The notes beneath the pieces were generated by a model, which did not search any database, was not told the DNA's origin, and saw only the letters and a list, made by a program, of their open reading frames with translations. This document shows, piece by piece, positions 37,863 to 44,842 of a stretch of DNA of 64,000 nt. The stretch is taken from the NCBI GenBank assembly GCA_947487155.1, contig CANKVS010000001.1, forward strand, positions 62,001 to 126,000. The letters are read 5' to 3'. Origin of the DNA: an uncultured Flaviramulus sp. (GTDB lineage Bacteria > Bacteroidota > Bacteroidia > Flavobacteriales > Flavobacteriaceae). How positions within the stretch are numbered: the stretch's first letter is position 1; each line of letters starts with the position of its first letter. Position numbers and translations under genes: made by a program.

Positions 37863-39269
37863 TTATTTTAAATAATTTCTAATGCCGTAACTAGCCAAAA
37901 CCCCTTCTCCTGTTGCTGCAGCTACTTGTGCAATAGCACCTTCTCTACAATCTCCTGCGGCGAATATGCCATTTACAGACGTTTGTGCTAAACCTGTTGT
38001 TTGGATAAACCCACTTTTATCAAGAGCAATAACTCCTTTAAAAGATGTCGTATTTGGAATTAACCCAATAAAAATAAACACCCCATCTGCTTCTAAAACA
38101 GATGCTTCATTAGTGTTGTTATCTTTTACTTTTAACCCTTTAAATAGTCCTTTTTCGTCTGAAATAAATTCGAGAGATGTTTTATTCATGTAAGTTGACA
38201 TATTCTCTATGGTTTTCAATTTTTCCACATAGGTTTCTGATGCCGAAAAATTTTCAGATCGGTGTACAATTTTAACGCTTCTACAAAATCCTGCTAAAAA
38301 GATACCTTCTTCTAGTGCTGAATTTCCTCCTCCAATAACAATAATATCTTTATCTCTATAAAAGGCACCATCACAAGTGGCACAAAAATGAATTCCTGAA
38401 CCTATTAATTCTTCTTCATTAGGAATACCCAATTTTCGGTAGGTAGAACCCGTAGATAATACAACCGTTTTTCCTAAAAACGTTGTCCCTTTTGTCTGTA
38501 TCGAGAATAGGCCATCTTGTTTTTCAATAGCAACAACTTCTTCGCCTGTTTTAATAACAGCTCCATAGGTTTTAGCTTGTTCCTCCATTTTTTCCATTAA
38601 TTTTGGACCAGAAATGGATTGAAACCCTGGATAGTTTTCTATTTTTTCAGTTAAAAATGCGTTGCCTCCAATGGTAGATTTCTCTAATATTAAGGTATCA
38701 AAACGGTCTCTCTGTGCATAAATAGATGTTGTTAATCCTGCTGCACCTCCTCCAATAATAATGGTATCGAAAATTTTATGCTCCTTCTCAACGTTTATTG
38801 AAAGAAGCTCTATTAATTCAACATTATCGGGATTTGTATATGAAACATCATTAATTAAAATGGTGGGAATAATTCGCTTTCCATTATTAATGGCTTCTAC
38901 TTTTTGAGTTGCCCAATCGTGTATATCGACATCAATAAATTCAAAATTAATACTATTATCTCTTAAAAAGCTTTTTGCTCTTCTACAATCTGGACACCAA
39001 TCGGCTCCAAATAATTGTACTCTACCTACTTCATTTATTCCTAAAACAGATGCAAGTTCAATATTATCGGGATTTCTGTACGATTTATTTTTAATAATAA
39101 GTGTTGGAATAATTCGTTTTCCATTATTAATGGTCTCCACTTTAGCTATTGCTTCCTTGTCTAAGTCGACATCTATAAAGGTGTATGCTATGTTATTTTC
39201 TTGTAAATAGGCTTTGACTCTTCTGCAATCTGGACACCAATCGGCACCATAAAGTAATATATCATTCAT
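37863..39269 (-). CDS. Grx-Grx-thioredoxin reductase fusion
   Basis: The protein has 468 residues. Two glutaredoxin/NrdH-like domains in tandem (about 1-78 and 84-158) both carry GADWCPDCRR (C12/C15 and C92/C95) followed by NNGKRIIPT and NPDN, and are clearly a recent duplication. Residues 167-468 are a full low-molecular-weight thioredoxin reductase: FAD site IIGGGAAGL (171-179), redox pair CATCD (C296, C299), NADPH loop VIGGGNSALEEG and a C-terminal GIFAAGDCREG. It would move electrons from NADPH to its own Grx domains and on to the neighbouring redoxins and Msr enzymes. A palindromic element separates it from msrA upstream. Confidence 0.9.
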   Translation of the reverse strand: MNDILLYGADWCPDCRRVKAYLQENNIAYTFIDVDLDKEAIAKVETINNGKRIIPTLIIKNKSYRNPDNIELASVLGINEVGRVQLFGADWCPDCRRAKSFLRDNSINFEFIDVDIHDWATQKVEAINNGKRIIPTILINDVSYTNPDNVELIELLSINVEKEHKIFDTIIIGGGAAGLTTSIYAQRDRFDTLILEKSTIGGNAFLTEKIENYPGFQSISGPKLMEKMEEQAKTYGAVIKTGEEVVAIEKQDGLFSIQTKGTTFLGKTVVLSTGSTYRKLGIPNEEELIGSGIHFCATCDGAFYRDKDIIVIGGGNSALEEGIFLAGFCRSVKIVHRSENFSASETYVEKLKTIENMSTYMNKTSLEFISDEKGLFKGLKVKDNNTNEASVLEADGVFIFIGLIPNTTSFKGVIALDKSGFIQTTGLAQTSVNGIFAAGDCREGAIAQVAAATGEGVLASYGIRNYLK

Positions 39270-39286
39270 TTAGTTTAGTGTTTAAG

Positions 39287-39388
39287 AATAGATGAGATTA
39301 TCTAAAAAAGTAATTGTTAAACATCGTTACTAGACATTTTAATTTGTCCAGAATGACGAATCGACTTTTTTAGACAGTCTCATCTATT
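39287..39388. repeat. 102-bp imperfect palindrome (REP/MITE-like)
   Basis: Arms of 25 bp at 39287-39311 and 39364-39388 are reverse complements with two mismatches (core GATGAGA...TCTAAAAAAGT). Between them are a GACA...TGTC stem and CAGAATGACG, close to CAGCATGACG in the GT-C gene repeats. It fills the gap between msrA and the TrxR fusion. Confidence 0.65.
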
Positions 39389-39394
39389 TTGTTT

Positions 39395-39934
39395 CTATTT
39401 TAATTTATCTGAGTGAAGTTTACGCAATTTTGCCAATTTAGGCGTAATAACAAAACTACAATAGCCTTGTGTTTGATTGTTTCTGTAATAATCTTGATGT
39501 TCTTTTTCTGCTTCATAGAATACATCAAGAGGGCTTATTTCTGTCACAATAGGCTTTTCGTAATACGGCGTAATTTCTTTTACAACCACTTCGGCAATTT
39601 CCTTTTGCGTTTCATTGTGGTAGTAAATTACCGAACGATATTGTGTCCCTCGATCTGCACCTTGTCTATTTAAGGTTGTAGGGTCGTGAGTTGTCATAAA
39701 AATAACTAAAATGGCTTCATACGAAATGACATTTGAATCAAAAGTTACTTGTATTACTTCGGCATGACCAGTTAACCCAGAACATATTTCGCGATACGTT
39801 GGATGCCCAGGGGCATTGCCTCCAGAATACCCAGACACGACTTTTTCTACACCTTTTACTTCTTGAAATACAGCCTCTGTACACCAAAAACAACCACCAC
39901 CAAATGTGGCTACTTGTAAGTTTTTAGTTTTCAT
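39395..39934 (-). CDS. msrA: peptide-methionine (S)-S-oxide reductase MsrA
   Basis: The protein has 179 residues. The canonical motif FGGGCFWCTEAVFQ holds the catalytic Cys15 and a second Cys18. It is followed by SGYSGG, the THDPTTLNRQGAD block and TQYRSVIYY. EKEHQDYY is near the C-terminus. It reduces the S epimer of methionine sulfoxide using thioredoxin-type donors. It overlaps msrB by 11 bp (39924-39934), so the S- and R-specific enzymes are made together. It has no signal peptide, so it is cytosolic. Confidence 0.93.
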   Translation of the reverse strand: MKTKNLQVATFGGGCFWCTEAVFQEVKGVEKVVSGYSGGNAPGHPTYREICSGLTGHAEVIQVTFDSNVISYEAILVIFMTTHDPTTLNRQGADRGTQYRSVIYYHNETQKEIAEVVVKEITPYYEKPIVTEISPLDVFYEAEKEHQDYYRNNQTQGYCSFVITPKLAKLRKLHSDKLK

Positions 39935-40385
39935 TTATAACCCCTTTCTCTAATTGCATCGATTCTGAATTAATGCAATAACGTAGTCCACTTGGCTCTG
40001 GTCCATCTGGAAATACATGTCCTAAATGGCCATCGCAAGTATTACACATAACCTCAACGCGTACCATACCAAAAGCGGTATCTCTTTCGTATTTAATCGC
40101 ATTTTCTGTAATGGGTTGTGTAAAACTAGGCCATCCAGTACCTGAACTAAATTTAATAGTAGAATCAAACAAAGGTGTGTTGCAACATACACAATTGTAT
40201 TGACCTTCGTCGTAAATACTACAAAGTGCTCCACTGTGTGGTCGTTCGGTACCTTTTTGTCTTGTAATTCTAAATTGCTCTGGAGTTAAGAGCGCTTGCC
40301 ATTCGGCTTCTGATTTTTCAACTCGCTTATTAGGAGTTGGATTTCCTTTTACGGAAAAGTTGATTACTTCTTTCCAAGTTAGCAT
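39924..40385 (-). CDS. msrB: peptide-methionine (R)-S-oxide reductase MsrB
   Basis: The protein has 153 residues. Zinc-binding CxxC pairs are present (NCVCCNTPLF and MCNTCDGHLGH), as are the substrate-pocket block FSSGTGWPSF and catalytic RYCINSESM near the C-terminus. It repairs R-methionine sulfoxide in proteins. It is the first gene of the msrB-msrA pair; a 271-bp gap with two hairpins separates it from the upstream SPW-like gene. Confidence 0.93.
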   Translation of the reverse strand: MLTWKEVINFSVKGNPTPNKRVEKSEAEWQALLTPEQFRITRQKGTERPHSGALCSIYDEGQYNCVCCNTPLFDSTIKFSSGTGWPSFTQPITENAIKYERDTAFGMVRVEVMCNTCDGHLGHVFPDGPEPSGLRYCINSESMQLEKGVINEN

Positions 40386-40540
40386 ACTAAATGTTCCTTT
40401 CTTTGTTAAATTAATAAATATGCTTTTTCAACATGAATATAGTCGAAATAAAGTATAAACCTTTACAATTTGAATAAGAACTCATCTTGACTTTTTCTGT
40501 TTAACCGAAGATAAGTTCTAAATCTAGAATATTAGGCTTA

Positions 40541-40566
40541 ATACCATTTCTCATATGAAATGGTAT
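40541..40566. repeat. intact ATACCATTTC/GAAATGGTAT hairpin repeat
   Basis: Ten-base perfect arms (40541-40550, 40557-40566) flank a 6-nt loop, with a T-run at about 40574-40580. The same left arm and loop occur at 9944-9964, so this is a dispersed repeat rather than a dedicated terminator. Confidence 0.5.
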
Positions 40567-40601
40567 AATATCATTTTTTTAACAAAATATATCGCATAAA
40601 A

Positions 40602-40639
40602 AAACATGTTAATGAATGTAAAAGCTCATTAACATGTTT
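40602..40639 (-). terminator. rho-independent terminator after the SPW-like gene
   Basis: Perfect 14-bp arms AAACATGTTAATGA (40602-40615) and TCATTAACATGTTT (40626-40639) flank a 10-nt loop. On the minus strand the stem is followed by a run of T (the A-run at 40597-40604). It lies 16 bp after the stop of the 40656-41015 gene. Confidence 0.75.
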
Positions 40640-40655
40640 ACAATAATTTAAATTT

Positions 40656-41015
40656 TTATAGCGAAGTTGCTAATTCTGGTTTATGCAAACTTACCACAAT
40701 AAAAACAGCAACACCATTAATCCAGTAATAATAAGCGTCTATACCTTCAAAAGCAAGTACAAAAGGCGCAGCAATAAATACAATTGCTACTAAAAAGTCG
40801 ACAATTAAATGTATTCGATAAGAAATCACTGGAAATACTCCAAGATGATGATCTGTTAATAGCGTTAAAATAAATGCAGCAATTCCTGTAACTACCGATA
40901 TTTGTAAAGCCAGTGGGTTAGAGTGTCCTAATCCTAATAAAAAAGGAAGTGCTATTAACGCAACAGCAACAGGATAATCTAAATACGCGTGTATTCTTTT
41001 TGTTATAAATTTCAT
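40656..41015 (-). CDS. four-helix membrane protein, SPW-repeat-like
   Basis: The protein has 119 residues. Two similar halves each start with an R-x-H-x-x-x-D motif (KRIHAYLDYPVAVALIALPFLLG; YRIHLIVDFLVAIVFIAAPFVLA) and have two hydrophobic helices, giving four helices in a duplicated arrangement. This resembles the SPW-repeat family of small membrane proteins, whose role is unknown. It lies between the Msr genes and the YHS gene on the same strand, with its own terminator, so it is probably a separate transcript. Confidence 0.68.
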   Translation of the reverse strand: MKFITKRIHAYLDYPVAVALIALPFLLGLGHSNPLALQISVVTGIAAFILTLLTDHHLGVFPVISYRIHLIVDFLVAIVFIAAPFVLAFEGIDAYYYWINGVAVFIVVSLHKPELATSL

Positions 41016-41131
41016 GATTTTAATATTTTATGGTTAAAAATTTCGGTACAAAGGTGTAAACTAACACGCATTAAAAGCCTACAAAAAACACGCTTTAAAT
41101 TGTACTTTTTATTTTTTATATCTCAAAATGA

Positions 41132-41169
41132 AAAAGCACACTAATGAGTATACTCAAAAGCATGCTTTT
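41132..41169 (-). terminator. possible terminator after the YHS gene
   Basis: Nested palindromes lie 26 bp after the YHS stop: AAAAGCATGCTTTT (41156-41169), GAGTATACTC (41146-41155), and an outer pair AAAAGCA (41132-41138) with TGCTTTT. On the minus strand the outer stem ends in GCTTTTTCATTTT. Which stem forms is uncertain. Confidence 0.42.
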
Positions 41170-41194
41170 CCAAAATTCAAAAAAAACAATTAAC

Positions 41195-41668
41195 CTAATT
41201 ATGCGTTTTACTTAACGCTTTCCAATTTTTGTTTGCTACAGCAACCAATTTATTATGATTTTTTTCTGCTAACCATAATTGCTGCGCATCTAATTCTATA
41301 TTATACAGGTATAAAAAGTATTTACCATCTTTGACTATAAATTTATTTGGATCTGATCTAAATTTGGCACCTGCATAAGCTCCAAAAGCACAGAACCCAC
41401 CATATTGTGGCTTATATTTTGCTGGATTTTTATCGAATATTGCTTTTTGCTCTGCTGATGTAAAATAATACACGACTTTCTCATATTCTGATTTGTGTGC
41501 TTTTACACCTTTTTGAGCAATTCCTAAGTCTAAATACGAAACGGGACTATACCCTTGTAAAGCAATATTACTATTATCTATGTTGTTCGCTTTATTATCT
41601 TGTGCTATTGCAGTTACACCTATAAAAAGTGCAAATACTAATCCTATTGATTTTATTATATTTTTCAT
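41195..41668 (-). CDS. exported YHS-domain protein
   Basis: The protein has about 157 residues. I prefer the start MKNIIKSIGLVFALF at 41668, which gives a normal signal peptide; an upstream in-frame ATG would add MFYKRNKH. After cleavage at IAQ comes a YHS-like domain: LQGYSPVSYLDLG, a VYYFTSAEQKAIFDKNPAKY core and YGGFCAFGAYAGAKF. YHS domains in exported proteins are thought to bind metal, often copper or iron. Here the CAFG cysteine is the single candidate ligand. It is next to the NTF2-like gene on the same strand. Confidence 0.82.
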   Translation of the reverse strand: MKNIIKSIGLVFALFIGVTAIAQDNKANNIDNSNIALQGYSPVSYLDLGIAQKGVKAHKSEYEKVVYYFTSAEQKAIFDKNPAKYKPQYGGFCAFGAYAGAKFRSDPNKFIVKDGKYFLYLYNIELDAQQLWLAEKNHNKLVAVANKNWKALSKTHN

Positions 41669-41726
41669 GTGTTTATTTCTTTTATAAAACATCTATACAT
41701 TATTTTTTTATAGCTGTTTTTATTAA

Positions 41727-42080
41727 TTATTGTGCGTTAAAATATTCTTCTTGTACTACTTTACCATCGCTATTCCAAATACGACGAATAACTTCGTGCC
41801 AGTAAATTTTAGTGTTATCCTTCATATTAAAATTGAATGTAAACTCTGATGCAGACACATTTCCATCAACAATAGTATGATGGTGCGTAATACCATTTAC
41901 AGCGGCAATTGCTCCTGCAAAACCTTCCATTTTTTCAACCATTTGTATTTTATTGGTTGTTGCTAAGCCATTATAATCTGATGTGGTGGCGTTATCTGCA
42001 AAAAACTGTTTAACAGCGTCTACTATTGAGCCTTGTGCTACAACGCTGTCCATTTTTGTGGCTTGTTCTTTAATATCCAT
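41727..42080 (-). CDS. SnoaL/NTF2-like fold protein
   Basis: The protein has 117 residues. The compact alpha+beta pattern begins with helix VDAVKQFFADNATTSDYNG and continues with strands NGITHHHTIVDGNVSASEF and EFTFNFNMKDNTKIYWHEVI, ending with KVVQEEYFN, as in SnoaL-like NTF2 proteins. These bind small hydrophobic ligands or act as isomerases. No catalytic assignment is possible. It lies between the AraC-type regulator and the YHS gene, all on the minus strand. Confidence 0.72.
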   Translation of the reverse strand: MDIKEQATKMDSVVAQGSIVDAVKQFFADNATTSDYNGLATTNKIQMVEKMEGFAGAIAAVNGITHHHTIVDGNVSASEFTFNFNMKDNTKIYWHEVIRRIWNSDGKVVQEEYFNAQ

Positions 42081-42187
42081 TTTTTATTTTTTAGTGATTA
42101 AACAAATTGTGTGTTGTAATTACACCGCAAATATGTAAATGAATTTAGCTTAAGAACATATATAAAATACCCTAAAAATTGTACTTT

Positions 42188-43222
42188 TTACTTTTTGTAG
42201 ACTGAAGGTGAAACACCAACATAATTTGTGAAGAATTTAGAAAAATGATTAGCTTCTTCAAAACCTAAACTATAGGCAACATCTTTAATATTATCGTTTT
42301 CTAACAACATGGTTTTGGAAGATTGAATGATTTGATAGCGTATTAATTGCCCCAAAGAATTATTCATTTTTTGCTTTACCTTTTTTGATAATGTTTTTAC
42401 ACTAACATTCATTTTATCTGCATAAAACCCTAATGCGTGTTCTTCTTTATGAAACATTTGAATGAGTTCTAAAATATTTTGAGAAAACACATCTCTGTTC
42501 TCATAATCAAACGTATTTCTAAATTGATTAGGGGTTTGTCCTACGGTGTTTTTAAACACACGATTAAAATACGCGGGATCTTTATAGCCCTGTTCGAAAG
42601 CAATTTCTTGAATACTTTTATCTGTAAAGGCAATATCTTTTTTACTTTCTAAAAGTTGTTTTTTATGAATGAGTTTGTTTATTGTAATCCCCAATTTATC
42701 TTTAACCAGATGCTGAACATCATAATTATTATGCATGTGGTGCATAACAGATTTTACATTAATTTTATTAGTAAACTCTTTGTCAATAACATCTTTTACA
42801 TCAAAAATAATTTGATATTCTTCCTTATTTGCTTGAAACGGATTTTGCCAATACCATTGTTTTGTAGAAACATCGATAAGATTACGCATTCCATCATTAA
42901 AAACAGTTTTACTTAAAAACGTTTGGCAATCTTCGCATTCATTAAAGTTTATATAACCTAAAGAAATAAGGTGTTTAAATAAAATACGAACATCTTTAGA
43001 TTCAAATAATATTTTATCTGGAAATTCAATAAAACGAACCACAAAATCATCAGACATAAACTTTATGTACTGACCTTTATCTAAAAAAATGGCTCTGTCT
43101 TCCCAATCGTTATAGTTATTAAAATCTACTTGAATATTCCCCGTACCTTCAAGTATATGCACTAAAGTATATTTATTAATAAAATATACTTTATTAATTT
43201 CGGCTTTAATTTTACTTACCAT
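42188..43222 (-). CDS. AraC-family regulator with two AraC DNA-binding domains
   Basis: The protein has 344 residues. The N-terminal ~130 residues form a cupin-like sensor containing a C-x-x-C pair (C96, C99 in FNECEDCQTF). Two AraC signature blocks follow: SIQEIAFEQGYKDPAYFNRV (203-222, with a first HTH about 168-185), and a complete second domain about 262-344 with FYADKMNVSVKTLSKKV and NIKDVAYSLGFEEANHFSKF. Ordinary AraC proteins have one such domain at the C-terminus. The linked YHS/NTF2/Msr genes on the same strand and the Cys pair suggest an oxidant- or electrophile-responsive activator, analogous in idea to RclR. This is inference. Confidence 0.85.
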   Translation of the reverse strand: MVSKIKAEINKVYFINKYTLVHILEGTGNIQVDFNNYNDWEDRAIFLDKGQYIKFMSDDFVVRFIEFPDKILFESKDVRILFKHLISLGYINFNECEDCQTFLSKTVFNDGMRNLIDVSTKQWYWQNPFQANKEEYQIIFDVKDVIDKEFTNKINVKSVMHHMHNNYDVQHLVKDKLGITINKLIHKKQLLESKKDIAFTDKSIQEIAFEQGYKDPAYFNRVFKNTVGQTPNQFRNTFDYENRDVFSQNILELIQMFHKEEHALGFYADKMNVSVKTLSKKVKQKMNNSLGQLIRYQIIQSSKTMLLENDNIKDVAYSLGFEEANHFSKFFTNYVGVSPSVYKK

Positions 43223-43401
43223 TGGTTTAAATAGTTGTAGTTACTTAGACGTATGTGTTTACCAAAAACTACAAACAAAAAAATAGCTTAAAACTAGCCA
43301 CCTATACTGCTTCGTTTTTTTGAACAAACTCACTTGAAAGTAGTTGTAAAATTTACGACAAACCTTTACGTTATATATACTTAATTTTTATATTCACAAA
43401 G

Positions 43402-43419
43402 TTTAGTATTTTTACTAAA
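43402..43419. promoter_or_regulatory. TTTAGTA-TTTT-TACTAAA inverted repeat before the HD-PycTM gene
   Basis: Seven-base perfect arms around a 4-nt loop end 16 bp before the start codon at 43436, in the intergenic region shared with the divergent AraC gene. It could be an operator or a leader hairpin. No binding protein can be named. Confidence 0.35.
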
Positions 43420-43435
43420 TAAACTATGGACTGCT

Positions 43436-44626
43436 ATGAATACGTTAACGGATGCTGCTGAAAAATTTGTTGTTAATTTTCTTAATGAGAATTTAGATAC
43501 GTCATTTATTTATCACAATCTTACGCATACACAACGCGTTGTTAAAAAAGTAAATGAATTAGCAGATCTTTCTAAATTAGACGATTCCCAAAAAAGCCAA
43601 CTTACTTTAGCCGCTTGGTTTCATGATACGGGTTACACCAAATCTATTGAAAACCACGAAGAAGAAAGTGTTGTTATAGCCACAGCTTTTTTAAAAGAAC
43701 ATAACTATACAGCAACCGATATTGAATCTATTTGCAATTTAATTCTGGCTACAAAAATGGAGCACGAACCAAAAAACCAATTAGAGAAAATAATTAAAGA
43801 TGCAGATTGCTCCCATATTGGGAGTAAAAATTATTTTGAAGTTTCTGAATTGCTTAGAAAAGAATGGGAACTTAACTGTAATAAAACGTTAACTGAAAGT
43901 GAATGGTTAAACGAAAACATTAACTTTCTATCCACTAAGCATCGTTTTCATACCAGCGAAGCAGCTACAAATTGGGATAAACGAAAAGGAAAAAATCTTT
44001 CAGAGTTACTTAAAGCAAAGAAAAAACTAGATTTAGATAATTCTAAATTAAAGCAAAAAAAAGCAGAGTTAAGTTTAAAGAAAAACAAAATAGATTTACC
44101 AGAACGCGGTATTGAAACCATGTTTCGTGTTACGCTAAAAAACCATATTACATTAAGTAATATTGCAGATACAAAAGCTAATATCCTGCTTTCTGTAAAT
44201 GCTATTATTGTATCGTTAGTATTATCAAATTTAGTTTCTAAACTAGATAACCCATCAAATAGTTATTTAATAATTCCTACGGTTATTTTCGTTTTATTTA
44301 CAGTAGCTTCAATCATCCTATCTATTTTAGCCACTCGCCCAAATGTAACCAGTGGAAAATTTACAAAAGACGATGTAGCTAATAAAAAAGTAAATTTATT
44401 ATTCTTTGGAAACTTTCATAAAATGAGCCTTAACGATTTTGAATGGGCTATGGGAGAAATGATGCAAGACAAAAATTACCTTTACTCTTCAATGAAAAAA
44501 GATTTGTATTTTTTAGGTTTAGTTTTAAATAAAAAATATAAGATTCTTAGGCTAACTTATGCTGTATTTATGGTTGGTATTATAGTTAGTGTTATTGCTT
44601 TCGCTATTGCATTTCAATACTCTTGA
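43436..44626 (+). CDS. HD-domain phosphohydrolase fused to Pycsar-type membrane effector (PycTM/DUF5706)
   Basis: The protein has 396 residues. The N-terminal HD domain (about 8-170) has metal ligands H31 (NLTHTQRV), H63-D64 (WFHDTGYT), H74 and D122/D124 (KDADCSHIG). A basic coiled coil (about 190-220) follows. The C-terminal domain begins RVTLKNHITLSNIADTKANI, matching the PycTM (DUF5706) family, with membrane helices at about 245-262, 270-295 and 372-393. PycTM proteins are membrane-damaging effectors of Pycsar anti-phage systems. The HD module could degrade a nucleotide signal. No pyrimidine cyclase gene is seen in the window. It is divergent from the AraC regulator. Confidence 0.83.
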   Translation: MNTLTDAAEKFVVNFLNENLDTSFIYHNLTHTQRVVKKVNELADLSKLDDSQKSQLTLAAWFHDTGYTKSIENHEEESVVIATAFLKEHNYTATDIESICNLILATKMEHEPKNQLEKIIKDADCSHIGSKNYFEVSELLRKEWELNCNKTLTESEWLNENINFLSTKHRFHTSEAATNWDKRKGKNLSELLKAKKKLDLDNSKLKQKKAELSLKKNKIDLPERGIETMFRVTLKNHITLSNIADTKANILLSVNAIIVSLVLSNLVSKLDNPSNSYLIIPTVIFVLFTVASIILSILATRPNVTSGKFTKDDVANKKVNLLFFGNFHKMSLNDFEWAMGEMMQDKNYLYSSMKKDLYFLGLVLNKKYKILRLTYAVFMVGIIVSVIAFAIAFQYS

Positions 44627-44649
44627 GTTTGAAATTTTATACGTTTTAA

Positions 44650-44829
44650 TTATTTAAGAATTGCTTTGTATTCTTCAAAACGATGTTCACGAATTGGTCG
44701 TATATAAGGTTCTGTATTAAAATACAATAATAAACACGGCGATATGTTTTTGTATTTTTCTACATATTCATACGAAATTAATTCACCATTATTTATTCTG
44801 GATTTAATTTTATTGTGATACGGATACAC
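44650..44829 (-). CDS. small unrecognised protein after the GAF gene (start uncertain)
   Basis: An open frame on the minus strand reads KYVVLVYPYHNKIKSRINNG and continues through NISPCLLLYFNTEPYIRPI and REHRFEEYKAI to a TAA at 44650-44652. Composition is protein-like and the gap would otherwise be empty. No ATG exists in frame. The first usable start is a GTG at 44829, and a stop at 44860-44862 bounds the frame. The region from 44842 upstream overlaps the GAF gene in another frame, so it may be a translationally coupled gene or a frameshifted extension of it. Confidence 0.45.
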   Translation of the reverse strand: MYPYHNKIKSRINNGELISYEYVEKYKNISPCLLLYFNTEPYIRPIREHRFEEYKAILK

Positions 44830-44842
44830 TAAAACAACATAT

